From Pseudomonadota bacterium (GTDB lineage: Bacteria; Pseudomonadota; Gammaproteobacteria; Burkholderiales; REEB80), in the NCBI GenBank assembly GCA_018971485.1, contig JAGXAQ010000010.1, forward strand, positions 1 to 55,343: a DNA stretch of 55,343 nucleotides, read 5' to 3'. Positions 9,519-18,081 of this stretch are shown piece by piece. Each line of letters opens with the position of its first letter. Position 1 is the first letter of the stretch. The translations under genes and the position numbers were made by a program. A model generated the notes under the pieces. It had not been told where the DNA came from and made no database searches. It saw nothing but the letters and a program-made list of their open reading frames with translations.

Positions 9519-10994
9519 CTATTGCCCTACTCCTGCAGCATTTTTATACATATCCAAACTAACGAGTCTTTCCTTGGCATGATCGACTACAGGCAAGGAG
9601 TAATCCCGGCCCAATACAATTCCTACAGAGCGCTGAACAGAAAGTGGCATGGTCCATGGAGCATGGATATAGGCATCCGGGCAACGTAATAATTCCGGTA
9701 CATAAGTCCGAATAAAATGCCCCTTTGAATCAAATTTTTTTGACTGGATTACCGGATTAAATATCCGAAAATAAGGTTGGGCATCTGTACCTGTCGAGGC
9801 GCTCCATTGCCAGCCACCATTATTGGCTGACAAGTCAAAATCCAGCAGCCTAGCTGCAAAATAAGCCTCTCCCCATCTCCAGTCCACATGAAGATCCTTG
9901 CAAAGAAAAGAAGCTGTAATCATTCTTAAACGATTATGCATATACCCCGTCTCGTTAAGCTGGCGCATCCCTGCATCTACAATTGGGTAGCCTGTATTGC
10001 CATATTTCCATCGTTCAAAAAACCCAACTGAATTCGACCAGTTCAAATTACGGCAGTCTGGTCGAAAAGATTGGCTGGCAACAAAAGGGAACTGAGCAAG
10101 AATCATAAAAAAGAAATCACGCCAGATTAATTCTGACAAGAAAGCCATCGCTCCATCTGTTTTCATATCCTGGCATAATCTAACAAGCTGTCGAATGGAC
10201 ACCGTCCCAAAACGTAAATGTGCCGATAAATAGGAAACGCCATCATATGCTGGCTGATCACGAAGTAAGTGATACTGGCCAATACGATCACAAAAACGAT
10301 CAAGCAATACTTTTCCTCCCTTCATTCCTGGAGGTATGGCATCATTTCCATTTTTAGAAGGATAAAACCCTAAATCCTTTAATTCAGGCCGTATCCCGAA
10401 TTCTGGTTTCATCATACGACCCGATAGATTTTCAACAGGATAGCTTTCAACTGAGCATCCTTCGAGCTTTTTTAGCCAAGCTTTCTTGTAATAAGAGAAA
10501 ACCCGATACGGCATACCTCCATCGGTTAAAATTTCATGTTTCTCGAAAATAACCTGATCTTTCAGTAAAATGAGCTTTTTACCATAACCCTGCAGACTGC
10601 TTGCCACTGCCTTATCTCGATCAATGGTAAAAGGCTCATAGTCTGATGCCGCATAAACCACATCAGCACAAACAGTAACTGCAATACGGACTACCTCACT
10701 TCTTGCGCTTCCTAAAACAATACCCAGTCCTCCTCCCTCAAGTTCCAGGGCCTGGTGGAGTTCATTCACGCTCTCAAGAATAAAATCTATCCGCCTATCC
10801 TGGCGCTCTGAAAGAGCATCCAAGATATCTGTATCAAACACAAACAGGCAATAGACATTTTTCGCTGTTGATAAGGCAGCATGCAGAGCAGCATGATCGA
10901 AATTGCGTAAATCGCGACGGAACCAGACTAATGCTGTTTCATATATAGCTGACAAGGGAGATTTGAATCCTGCTTTAATTATGTAGACATTCAT
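9519..10994 (-). CDS. phrB: Class I deoxyribodipyrimidine (CPD) photolyase
   Basis: 491 aa. Residues ~19-150 form the N-terminal antenna domain starting at ALVWFRRDLR. The C-terminal FAD domain holds the class I signature DLSANNGGWQWSASTGTD, followed by PYFRIFNPVIQSKKFD, and WRWGEAYFAARLLDFD just before. It uses blue light to split cyclobutane pyrimidine dimers in DNA. About 18 residues precede the conserved N-terminal core, more than usual, and no clear RBS precedes the ATG, so the true start may lie inside. Its start is 27 bases from the stop of the Fur-family gene upstream, so the two are probably one transcript. Confidence 0.93.
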   Translation of the reverse strand: MNVYIIKAGFKSPLSAIYETALVWFRRDLRNFDHAALHAALSTAKNVYCLFVFDTDILDALSERQDRRIDFILESVNELHQALELEGGGLGIVLGSARSEVVRIAVTVCADVVYAASDYEPFTIDRDKAVASSLQGYGKKLILLKDQVIFEKHEILTDGGMPYRVFSYYKKAWLKKLEGCSVESYPVENLSGRMMKPEFGIRPELKDLGFYPSKNGNDAIPPGMKGGKVLLDRFCDRIGQYHLLRDQPAYDGVSYLSAHLRFGTVSIRQLVRLCQDMKTDGAMAFLSELIWRDFFFMILAQFPFVASQSFRPDCRNLNWSNSVGFFERWKYGNTGYPIVDAGMRQLNETGYMHNRLRMITASFLCKDLHVDWRWGEAYFAARLLDFDLSANNGGWQWSASTGTDAQPYFRIFNPVIQSKKFDSKGHFIRTYVPELLRCPDAYIHAPWTMPLSVQRSVGIVLGRDYSLPVVDHAKERLVSLDMYKNAAGVGQ

Positions 10995-11021
10995 GCATAG
11001 GGAAAAGCTATCCCGATTAAC

Positions 11022-11465
11022 CTATTTCCACTTGCAGTTTGGACAAATGCCCCTGACGGTCAGCTCTATCTCCTTGAGCTGGTAACCACCAGGCAAGGGG
11101 ACATCCACTTCAGGTTGAACACCATCAAGGCAGGTAATCTCGTCACATTTAATACAGCGAAAATGAGCATGATGATGCCAATTGTTTTCTGGAGCAGAGC
11201 CAAAACGCAACAATCGATCTTGACTGGCCACCTGATGAGCAAATCCCGCCTTACAGAGCCAGTCCAGCACACGATAAATAGTCACTCTATCAATATCAGG
11301 CCCACTTTTAAGCCGCTCCCGGATTTCATGATGAGACAGTGCTCGGCGCTCACTAATCAGCATGGCCAAAACTCGTATTCTTGCAACAGTTACTGAAGCA
11401 CCACTTTTACGTAGCATCCGTTCGGCTTCCTGAACAAAATGATCAGTGACACTAATTTTACGCAT
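11022..11465 (-). CDS. Fur-family metal-responsive repressor (Fur/Zur/PerR type)
   Basis: 147 aa. Residues ~10-85 are a winged helix with RVTIYRVLDWLCKAG as recognition region. The C-terminal dimerisation domain has HHHAHFRCIKCDEITC and a second Cys pair CPNC, giving the CxxC...CxxC structural zinc site of the superfamily. I use ATG 11465; three bases upstream is a TTG alternative. Subtype is not decidable by eye; the two Cys pairs and lack of a clear Fur-type HHDH iron site make Zur-like or PerR-like plausible. It is placed directly upstream of the photolyase, probably cotranscribed, an unusual partner. Confidence 0.85.
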   Translation of the reverse strand: MRKISVTDHFVQEAERMLRKSGASVTVARIRVLAMLISERRALSHHEIRERLKSGPDIDRVTIYRVLDWLCKAGFAHQVASQDRLLRFGSAPENNWHHHAHFRCIKCDEITCLDGVQPEVDVPLPGGYQLKEIELTVRGICPNCKWK

Positions 11466-11540
11466 CAAAAGTCTACCCTTTTAACTTTTTAAATATAATC
11501 AAGCAATCAATCCACTCCCGCAAGAAAAATATAGTTTTAT

Positions 11541-12199
11541 CCATAGGACAACAACTAGCAGATAGCCTTAAAGACAAAAAAAGACGTACGCACATTTTTA
11601 ACAAGAATGCGGAATATCTTTATCCCGCTTGGGAAACAAGTTCAGATTGCACACCAAAAAAAGCAGATCTATCCATATCAATCCATGCTGATGCTTCTAT
11701 AGATAGAAAACACCGGTTCTTCTGCCTATCTTCATCAAGACACGGGGTATCTGGCATCATGGCACGTACCCTGGCTGAACGAAAAATCAATGCAGGCAAT
11801 ATTGGAAAAATCAATCCAGGTACAAAAAACCGCTACCTTCAAATGCAATAACTCAATCTAACCCGAACAATAACAATCAACCCAAGAACTAAACTGGCTC
11901 ATAGGCTTCTTGAACATATCAGCCAACCTGAAACCATTTTCAAACCGCGTATGGAACGTGCAGGATTTGCCGTTCTCAAATCACCTGATACACCACCAGT
12001 TCTGGTCGAGACTGCATTCAATTTCCAACCCGGCCGAAGAATACAGACTTTATACCATCCATTTCCAATCAGGCTGGACTCATGCATATAACAAAATATC
12101 CTGCAGTATTTCCGCAAGAATGCTGCCATTGGTAGCCTTGTTCACGCTCTAGGTCAACCCAGCATAATCCCCTGCCAACCTGTAATGCATCTTCAATGA
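11541..12199 (+). pseudogene. Decayed N-acetylmuramoyl-L-alanine amidase (AmiC-type)
   Basis: No intact frame exists, but three frames on the plus strand give consecutive pieces of an Amidase_3 domain. At ~11594-11656 one frame reads TFLTRMRNIFIPLGKQVQIA. At 11663-11842 another reads ADLSISIHADAS and MARTLAERKINAGNIG. From ~11880 another gives RMERAGFAVLKSPDTPPVL then VETAFNFQP. A last frame ends YFRKNAAIGSLVHAL with a stop at 12197-12199. The first break falls in a run of seven As at 11656-11662, where one extra A restores the frame. The zinc-binding N-terminal DPGHGG part is missing. Intact relatives cleave the peptide from murein during daughter-cell separation. Several independent breaks make a sequencing error unlikely as the sole cause. 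Confidence 0.8.
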
Positions 12200-12906
12200 T
12201 TAAAAACGGTAACCTGTTTAATCCACTCTAACATGGAATACCGTGCTGCATCTGCAAGATGTTGTGTATTAACGATACCTTGCTGCCTAAATTCACCTAC
12301 GTCTATTCCCGCACAAGACAACTCAGCCACATGACCAACATACCATCGCTCAAGATCAACTGCCTCCACCTCAGAATGAAACTGTAGTGCCAACCCATGA
12401 CACCCGAAACTAAACGCCTGATTCACATAACGGGACGACGAGGCGAGCAATGTCGCCTCAGAGGGCAAATCAAACGTATCTCCATGCCAATGAAGCACCT
12501 CAATTTGCTTTTTACCAAAAATGGATAAAGGGTGGTTATACCCTGCCTCAGTCAATTGCAGGCCAGACCAGCCTAGCTCCTTACCATTTTGCCCAGGATA
12601 AACTTTGGCTCCTAGTGCCTTTGCCATAATCTGTGCCCCAAGGCAAATACCCAGCACAGGCAAGCCAGCCAGAAGGCGGCGCCTTGCCAGATCAACTTCA
12701 GCAGTCAAAAAAGGGTAATCCTTATCTTGATAGACCCCAATCGGTCCCCCTAAAATCACTACAATGTCAGCTCGAAGTAGCCAATTAATATCAAATGCAC
12801 CTGTTGCATCCACATAATGAACCCGATACCCCGTTTCCTCAAATAGCGAAGCGAATCTGCCCAGACTCTCAAATGCCACATGATAAATGGCAGCGACTAA
12901 TTTCAT
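12193..12906 (-). CDS. Class I glutamine amidotransferase (GMP synthase-like)
   Basis: 237 aa from ATG 12906; an upstream TTG at 12918 is less likely. A single GATase class I domain with GICLGAQIMAKAL (nucleophile Cys ~90) and the His-Glu pair in LQFHSEVE near residue 180 completes a catalytic triad. Stand-alone proteins of this type are usually annotated as GMP synthase-like amidotransferases, and many act on gamma-glutamyl compounds. The substrate is unknown here. Given the gamma-glutamylmethylamide chemistry elsewhere in the window, a role in gamma-glutamyl-amide breakdown is possible but not shown. The 3' end overlaps the tail of the amiC pseudogene by 7 bases. Confidence 0.85.
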   Translation of the reverse strand: MKLVAAIYHVAFESLGRFASLFEETGYRVHYVDATGAFDINWLLRADIVVILGGPIGVYQDKDYPFLTAEVDLARRRLLAGLPVLGICLGAQIMAKALGAKVYPGQNGKELGWSGLQLTEAGYNHPLSIFGKKQIEVLHWHGDTFDLPSEATLLASSSRYVNQAFSFGCHGLALQFHSEVEAVDLERWYVGHVAELSCAGIDVGEFRQQGIVNTQHLADAARYSMLEWIKQVTVFNH

Positions 12907-13074
12907 CCTTTTTCCCAAGATTATTAAAACATTTTACAATCATACTAATATTGCAATATAAATCATTGAAAATATTGAATCAAATGAAAAATATTTTTTC
13001 TTGTCCCCGATTCTAAAATTCCATCTGATTCAAGATACCTAAATAGCCTCATCAAATGATTGACTTTTTGCACG

Positions 13075-13084
13075 TCAACGTTGA
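13075..13084. promoter_or_regulatory. Palindrome upstream of the GGDEF/EAL gene
   Basis: Perfect 10-bp palindrome TCAACGTTGA, 46 bases ahead of the start codon at 13130 in the 223-base divergent intergenic region. It is a possible operator; no confident -35/-10 pair is seen around it. Confidence 0.3.
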
Positions 13085-13129
13085 AACTTGTTATAAGTCA
13101 GTCTTAACATACTAAAAAAAAAGGAATAA

Positions 13130-14914
13130 ATGGATACATCCCAAGAAAGAATAGCTCTGTACGATGCCTTATTGTCTGCCGCATCTAATGTCGCATTACG
13201 AGAAACACCCACAACAATCCTGCGCTCAGCCTGCGATGCTCTAGCTTTTGCATCTCCTCATATCCAACTCGCCTGGATGTATTTTGGAGAAGAACCAATA
13301 GATCATTTTCAACCCAGTTACGCCACAGGACGTGCAAAGGAACAGGCCGATCACATTCTATCCAACGTTTCAGCCTCCCATCTTAGCGAACCCGCCTATC
13401 AGGCCTGGGTTACAAATGAACCAATTACAGCCAGAATTGACCAAAACACCCATTTGAATTCATCAAACAAGCTTCTTTCCAGCTACGGTCTGAAATCTCT
13501 TATTACCCTACCCATAGGCGAACCCGATTTTTCACACCGGGGTATCATTTCCATCTACTCAAGTTTAGCTGATTATTTTCATGAAATAGGTACAAAACCC
13601 TTTCAATCCTTCATTGATCTGGCCAAAGTCTCCATCAAGCAAACCTTCTTTCAGAACCAATTAAAACAATTGGCATCATTTGACAGCCTAACCCGTTTAC
13701 TTAATCGTACAGCCATGCAGGAAATTCTTCTAAATGAACACAACCATTCAATTCTAGAAGGTAAACCTTATTGCCTTATCCTAATGGATGTAGATCATTT
13801 CAAGGCCATTAATGACCGGCTAGGGCATGATGCAGGCGATTTGGTACTCATAGAAATTGCCAAGGAGCTAAAACGGCTGGTCCGGGATGGTGACACGATC
13901 TGTCGCTGGGGCGGAGAGGAATTCCTCATTCTACTAACCAACACAGATGATTACAAAGCCAATCATACTGCTCAACGGCTAATTGAAGGAATTAACAGCC
14001 TGCCTATTGAATTAAATGATTTTAAAGTAGAAACAACCATGAGTGCAGGCATTGCCACCTTCCCGGAGGATGGGGACAGTCTGGAACAGCTCCTTAAAAA
14101 AGCAGATGCCGCCCTTTATGAAGCAAAAAAGACAGGCCGAAACAGGGTCATTAGAGGACGAAATGCATCCAACAGTTTTGCAAATGCATCCGAACTTAAC
14201 CAAGCGCTGGTTAATGGATTAATCCATGCTGCATATCAACCCATTGTTAATCTGGAAACCAAGCGAACAGTTGCAGTAGAAGCACTGGCACGAATGGTCA
14301 ATGCAAACAAACCACCCCAGGTTGCGGCCACTTTTATTCGTGCGGCCTCTGAATTGCACTTGCTTCATCGAATTGATGAAACCATCATGCTTCAAGCGTT
14401 CAACCAGTTCAAACTCCAGAACAAGTTATGCTATTTCATGAATATTTCCGTGAGCATGTTACGTCACACGGAAGTCATGCAACACCTGACTGAAACCTTC
14501 CAAAATTTTCATTCAAACAGCCATGACGTAACCCGAAAGAACCTGAAGCTGGTTATCGAAATTAATGAGGGAGAACTGCTTGAGGCAACCAAAGAGGCCA
14601 ACAAGCTGATTCAACCGCTTCTAGAACAAGGTTTCCAGATTGCTCTCGATAACTTTGGCAACCATCACTCCTCCTTCAGGCTTCTTGCCGAACTACCAGT
14701 CAGTTATCTTAAAATTGATGGGCAACTGATACGGCGCATGACCTTCGAACCACGTGTCAAGCAACTCATAAAAGGGATCAATGCCATGGCCAAAGGCCTG
14801 GATATTATTACTATCGCTGAATATGTTGAAGATCAGAAAACTGCGACTATACTGAATAACATCGGGATTGACTGGGCGCAGGGCTATTACTTTGGAAAAC
14901 CACAACTCCTCTAA
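13130..14914 (+). CDS. GAF-GGDEF-EAL cyclic-di-GMP signalling protein
   Basis: 594 aa, no membrane segments. Residues ~15-175 form a GAF-like sensor region. The GGDEF domain (~185-350) has an intact active site GGEEF near residue 262 with RDGD five residues before it, the inhibitory RxxD site, so a working, feedback-inhibited diguanylate cyclase is expected. The EAL domain (~365-590) keeps VEALAR, the Asn of MNIS, IEINE, YLKID, AEYVE and WAQGY. However, the loop-6 motif normally DDFGTG reads DNFGNH, so phosphodiesterase activity may be weakened. An AAGGA RBS lies just before the ATG. It is alone in its transcript by spacing. Confidence 0.9.
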   Translation: MDTSQERIALYDALLSAASNVALRETPTTILRSACDALAFASPHIQLAWMYFGEEPIDHFQPSYATGRAKEQADHILSNVSASHLSEPAYQAWVTNEPITARIDQNTHLNSSNKLLSSYGLKSLITLPIGEPDFSHRGIISIYSSLADYFHEIGTKPFQSFIDLAKVSIKQTFFQNQLKQLASFDSLTRLLNRTAMQEILLNEHNHSILEGKPYCLILMDVDHFKAINDRLGHDAGDLVLIEIAKELKRLVRDGDTICRWGGEEFLILLTNTDDYKANHTAQRLIEGINSLPIELNDFKVETTMSAGIATFPEDGDSLEQLLKKADAALYEAKKTGRNRVIRGRNASNSFANASELNQALVNGLIHAAYQPIVNLETKRTVAVEALARMVNANKPPQVAATFIRAASELHLLHRIDETIMLQAFNQFKLQNKLCYFMNISVSMLRHTEVMQHLTETFQNFHSNSHDVTRKNLKLVIEINEGELLEATKEANKLIQPLLEQGFQIALDNFGNHHSSFRLLAELPVSYLKIDGQLIRRMTFEPRVKQLIKGINAMAKGLDIITIAEYVEDQKTATILNNIGIDWAQGYYFGKPQLL

Positions 14915-14991
14915 AACAAAGCATGTACGTATCACAAGACTTCAATCAGGGCATGTATCGCCTCCATTTTCCGTATAAAAACAGTTACAAT

Positions 14992-15010
14992 ATAAATGAG
15001 AATCATTGCT
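14992..15010. promoter_or_regulatory. Fur box 1 of the iron uptake operon
   Basis: A 19-bp element with core AATGAGAATCATT, 12 of 19 matches to the classical Fur box GATAATGATAATCATTATC. It lies about 85 bases ahead of the cupredoxin-like gene and 25 bases upstream of a second, better box. Confidence 0.65.
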
Positions 15011-15031
15011 ATTTATAAAAAGTGATGCTAG

Positions 15032-15054
15032 TATAATTAATGAGAATGATTATT
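15032..15054 (+). promoter_or_regulatory. Perfect -10 box overlapped by Fur box 2
   Basis: TATAAT at 15032-15037 is a consensus -10. ATTAATGAGAATGATTATT at 15036-15054 matches the Fur consensus at 14 of 19 positions and overlaps it, so Fur-Fe2+ binding would block RNA polymerase. No good -35 is seen at 17 bases; the promoter may rely on the -10 and upstream AT-rich DNA. Confidence 0.75.
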
Positions 15055-15078
15055 AATACTACAGGGGTGCCTTAGCGT

Positions 15079-15429
15079 ATGTTTTATCACCAGGCCAAAA
15101 AATTTAGCCTCATTTTTTTAATTTGCAGTATTTTCCTGACAAATATAGCAACTGCAGAATCTGTTATTGAAATCAAACATCAGCAGTTTTTTCCTATGAA
15201 AATAGTTCTTCCGCCAGGGAAAAAAGTAAAGCTAACCCTAAAAAATAATGATGCCATACCAGCTGAATTTGAAAGCACCGATTTATCACGGGAAATCATT
15301 GTACCAGGACACGATCAGGTCATTGTATATGTTGGACCACTAGATCCGGGCAATTACCGTTTTTTCAATGACTTTAACCGCGCATCAAAAGGCACAATAA
15401 CTGTCCTGACGCCATCAAAGAGACAATAA
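15079..15429 (+). CDS. Periplasmic cupredoxin-like protein of the FTR1 iron uptake system
   Basis: 116 aa with a signal peptide (residues 1-26, cleavage after IATA). The rest is a single cupredoxin-like beta-sandwich of the EfeO/P19-associated type, with FFPMKIVLPPGKKVKLTLKN and PGNYRFFNDFNR. It lacks the full His-Cys-His-Met copper set, as many FTR1-linked members do. The likely role is to bind or oxidise iron in the periplasm and hand it to the FTR1 permease encoded 2 bases downstream. Two Fur boxes precede it, so it should be expressed when iron is scarce. Confidence 0.85.
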   Translation: MFYHQAKKFSLIFLICSIFLTNIATAESVIEIKHQQFFPMKIVLPPGKKVKLTLKNNDAIPAEFESTDLSREIIVPGHDQVIVYVGPLDPGNYRFFNDFNRASKGTITVLTPSKRQ

Positions 15430-15431
15430 AT

Positions 15432-16244
15432 ATGCTCGCTACAGCAATTATTCTTTTTAGGGAAGTTCTAGAAGCCTCCTTGATCATTGCAATTATCCTT
15501 GGTGCCAGCAAAACCATTCCTAATCGAGGTAAATGGGTAGCCGCCGGGATTGGCATAGGACTGGCAGGAGCTTCTTTGGTAGCCCTGTTTGCTGATCAAA
15601 TCAGCTCAGCCTTTTCAGGAAATGGTCAACCACTATTCAATTCAAGCATACTTCTTCTTGCTGTCTCCATGCTAGGCTGGCATAGCATCTGGATGAGCCA
15701 GCATAGTAAAAAAATGACTGAAAATATCCAGGTTCTTGGCAATAACATTCAAAAAGGCACAAAACCGCCCTTTGCATTAATGATCATCACGCTTATTGCA
15801 GTCATGAGAGAAGGATCCGAGGCTGTCTTGTTCCTTTGGGCCATATCAACTGGAGGAGCTCAATATAATACAATGATAACAGGGGGAATCCTTGGAGTCA
15901 TGGCTGGCATTCTCAGCGGGATTCTGCTGTACAAAGGACTGCTTCGTCTACCGATCAGACACTTCTTTTCCATAACCAATGCCTTTATTCTTCTCCTAAC
16001 TGCTGGCTTGGCTGCACAAGCAGCCGGGTTCCTGAATCAGGCTGGCATCGTGCCTTCCTTGGGAAACCAAATATGGAATTCCTCAAGGTTTCTCAGCCAG
16101 ACCAGCATTCCCGGTCAGCTCATGCACATCCTCATTGGATACACAGCAAGACCAATGGGCATACAAATCGTCTTCTATCTCCTAACCCTGTTCATACTTT
16201 TTTCACTTACACACCTAATAAAGATTCATAAAAACAAAACATAA
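15432..16244 (+). CDS. FTR1-family high-affinity iron permease (EfeU-like)
   Basis: 270 aa, about seven membrane segments. Two RExxE-type iron-translocation motifs are present: REVLEAS near residue 9 and REGSEAV near residue 130. These define the FTR1/EfeU family, which moves ferric iron across the inner membrane after oxidation at the periplasmic face. It sits 2 bases after the cupredoxin-like gene in a Fur-controlled operon, which replaces the peroxidase (EfeB) and full EfeO of the enteric system. Confidence 0.93.
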   Translation: MLATAIILFREVLEASLIIAIILGASKTIPNRGKWVAAGIGIGLAGASLVALFADQISSAFSGNGQPLFNSSILLLAVSMLGWHSIWMSQHSKKMTENIQVLGNNIQKGTKPPFALMIITLIAVMREGSEAVLFLWAISTGGAQYNTMITGGILGVMAGILSGILLYKGLLRLPIRHFFSITNAFILLLTAGLAAQAAGFLNQAGIVPSLGNQIWNSSRFLSQTSIPGQLMHILIGYTARPMGIQIVFYLLTLFILFSLTHLIKIHKNKT

Positions 16245-16271
16245 CGCCAACTTATACATACAAGGCCCAAG

Positions 16272-16994
16272 ATGCAAATTCGACATTTACTTCTTGCAGT
16301 AAGCATGACAGCTTATTGCTTTCATATTGCTTATGCGGATGATTTTATTGTCTACTCACCGTATGTAACGAAAAACCAATCAGAAATTGAATTACGAACC
16401 TCTGATCAATTAGATAACAAGACTGATATCAATGGCACACGGGCTATTCAGGCATCTATCTCACATGCATGGACCTCATGGTGGCGCCCTGAGATCTATA
16501 TTGCTTCTTATCAACACCGCCCAGGAGTACCATTCCAGCATTCAGGTTATGAATTCGAAAATGTCTTCCAGCTCGCCCCAGAAGGAAAATACTGGGTTGA
16601 TAGCGGATTCTTGTTGTCATATGCCTACAAAAATCAACCGGGTATCCCCTCTACCCTGGAGTTCGGCCCTCTTTTTGAAAAACAGGAGCAACGCTTCATT
16701 GAACAGGTCAACTTTATCTGGGAAAAACAAATCGGACGAAGAGCCAATAACCAGTATGCCTTTCGTACCGACGCAAGCCTGATTTATCATATCAGCCAAT
16801 CGCTTTCACCAGGAATTGAGATGTATCTACGGCCAGTCGATCACAGCTATCAAATAGGGCCTGTCTTTTCAGGGGAAATTCCCTGCGGTGAACACGGCTC
16901 GGAAATGGAATACAGACTGGGTACCGTGTTAGGAATAAACAAGGCTGCTCCCAACGTGACCTTACTTGGAAGTCTTTCTTATGAATTCTTTTAA
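16272..16994 (+). CDS. Predicted outer-membrane protein linked to FTR1 iron uptake
   Basis: 240 aa with a signal peptide (cleavage after AYA, residue ~22). The mature part is rich in alternating Tyr, Trp and Phe and ends in SYEFF, which fits a small outer-membrane beta-barrel. I do not recognise a named family. It lies 27 bases after the FTR1 gene with an AAGG RBS, so it is the third cistron of the Fur-regulated operon. Its location suggests a channel or sensor for iron at the outer membrane; this is inference from position only. Confidence 0.7.
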   Translation: MQIRHLLLAVSMTAYCFHIAYADDFIVYSPYVTKNQSEIELRTSDQLDNKTDINGTRAIQASISHAWTSWWRPEIYIASYQHRPGVPFQHSGYEFENVFQLAPEGKYWVDSGFLLSYAYKNQPGIPSTLEFGPLFEKQEQRFIEQVNFIWEKQIGRRANNQYAFRTDASLIYHISQSLSPGIEMYLRPVDHSYQIGPVFSGEIPCGEHGSEMEYRLGTVLGINKAAPNVTLLGSLSYEFF

Positions 16995-17026
16995 TAACAC
17001 CGGAAAGACGTTCTCATTTCTACCCA

Positions 17027-17920
17027 TTAAACAGCAACAGGAGCGGAAATGGCAGGATGATGGATATACCCCACCAACTCAAAATCTTCGGGCCGGTAAT
17101 CAAAAATTGAGCCTGGATGCCGCTTGATCACCAGACTTGGCAAAGGCAAGGGTTCGCGTGAAAGCTGAAGATCAACCTGTGGCAGATGATTGGCATAAAT
17201 ATGGCAATCCCCTCCTGTCCAAATCAATTCTCCTACTCCCATACCAGTTTGCTGCGCCACAATATGGGTCAACAAGGCATAAGAAGAAATGTTATAGGGT
17301 GTGCCTAAAAATGAATCCTGGCTTCTTGCATATAGCAGACAAGACAATCTTCCATCAATAACATAAAATTGAAACGATGTATGGCACCAGGCCAATGCAG
17401 CACGCCCTTTCATCACGTTTTCCTGAGCGGACTCTGATTCATTGGGCAAGTCCTCCGGACACCAGGCGCTAACGATTATTCGTCTCGAATTAGGCTTGTT
17501 TCTTAACATTTCCAAAGCCATGCTGATTTGATCCACCCCACCTTCCCAATGACCCGGTACGCCATCAGGAGACGGCCGACCTCCAAAATGGCGCCATTGC
17601 TTGCCATATATCGATCCAAGATTACCATCAGGTAGCGCCCATTCTTCCCAAATTGTTGCACGATGCTGGCCATCATCATTCACTGGAGAGCCATTGAGTT
17701 TCCAAAGATCATGGTTATTGGTTGATCCAGATAAAAACCACAATAACTCGCCAATAACAGTTTTAAATGATACATATTTTGTTGTCATGATAGGGAAACC
17801 CTGCTGTAAATCAAAACGCATCTGGGCTCCAAACAAGGAGTAAGTACCGGTTCCCGTTCGATCCTGCTTATAAACCCCATCGTGTCGGACATGAGCCAAA
17901 TAATCCAGATAATTCCTCAT
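17027..17920 (-). CDS. thyA: Thymidylate synthase
   Basis: 297 aa from ATG 17920. I prefer this start because AAGGGTAAGGG sits just ahead and conservation starts at MRNYLDYL. The family features are present: [13 protein letters not shown], the catalytic Cys in [24 protein letters not shown], and the folate end. It methylates dUMP to dTMP with methylene-tetrahydrofolate. At 297 residues it is longer than the 264-residue E. coli enzyme, with an extra segment around residues 75-125, as in some other family members. It is convergent with the iron operon. Confidence 0.95.
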   Translation of the reverse strand: MRNYLDYLAHVRHDGVYKQDRTGTGTYSLFGAQMRFDLQQGFPIMTTKYVSFKTVIGELLWFLSGSTNNHDLWKLNGSPVNDDGQHRATIWEEWALPDGNLGSIYGKQWRHFGGRPSPDGVPGHWEGGVDQISMALEMLRNKPNSRRIIVSAWCPEDLPNESESAQENVMKGRAALAWCHTSFQFYVIDGRLSCLLYARSQDSFLGTPYNISSYALLTHIVAQQTGMGVGELIWTGGDCHIYANHLPQVDLQLSREPLPLPSLVIKRHPGSIFDYRPEDFELVGYIHHPAISAPVAV

Positions 17921-18047
17921 TAAAAAACCCTTACCCTTCGAACCAACCAATTTATTCGTATCATTTTTGCCGAAAAAACATATCCTGCGGACAGGAAGCA
18001 AACCGGATCAATAACCAATTAAGAAAAAGGCTACCACTTTTGGTATA

Positions 18048-18075
18048 TTGCCATTATTGTTCAACAAGTTAAAAT
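18048..18075 (+). promoter_or_regulatory. Sigma-70 promoter of the second candidate sRNA
   Basis: TTGCCA (18048-18053, 5 of 6) and TAAAAT (18070-18075, 5 of 6) are separated by 16 bases. The spacer contains a perfect inverted repeat TTGTT-C-AACAA (18057-18067), placed where a repressor would block polymerase. Confidence 0.55.
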
Positions 18076-18081
18076 AAAGCT

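Noticed and set aside
9459-9689. 76-codon plus-strand frame overlapping the photolyase end
   Set aside because: It lies mostly antisense to the conserved photolyase C-terminus, has no RBS and no recognisable product.
11899-12152. Two short frames (one on each strand) in the fur-amidotransferase gap
   Set aside because: Neither matches a family. The region is explained better by the amidase pseudogene, whose motifs run across other frames.
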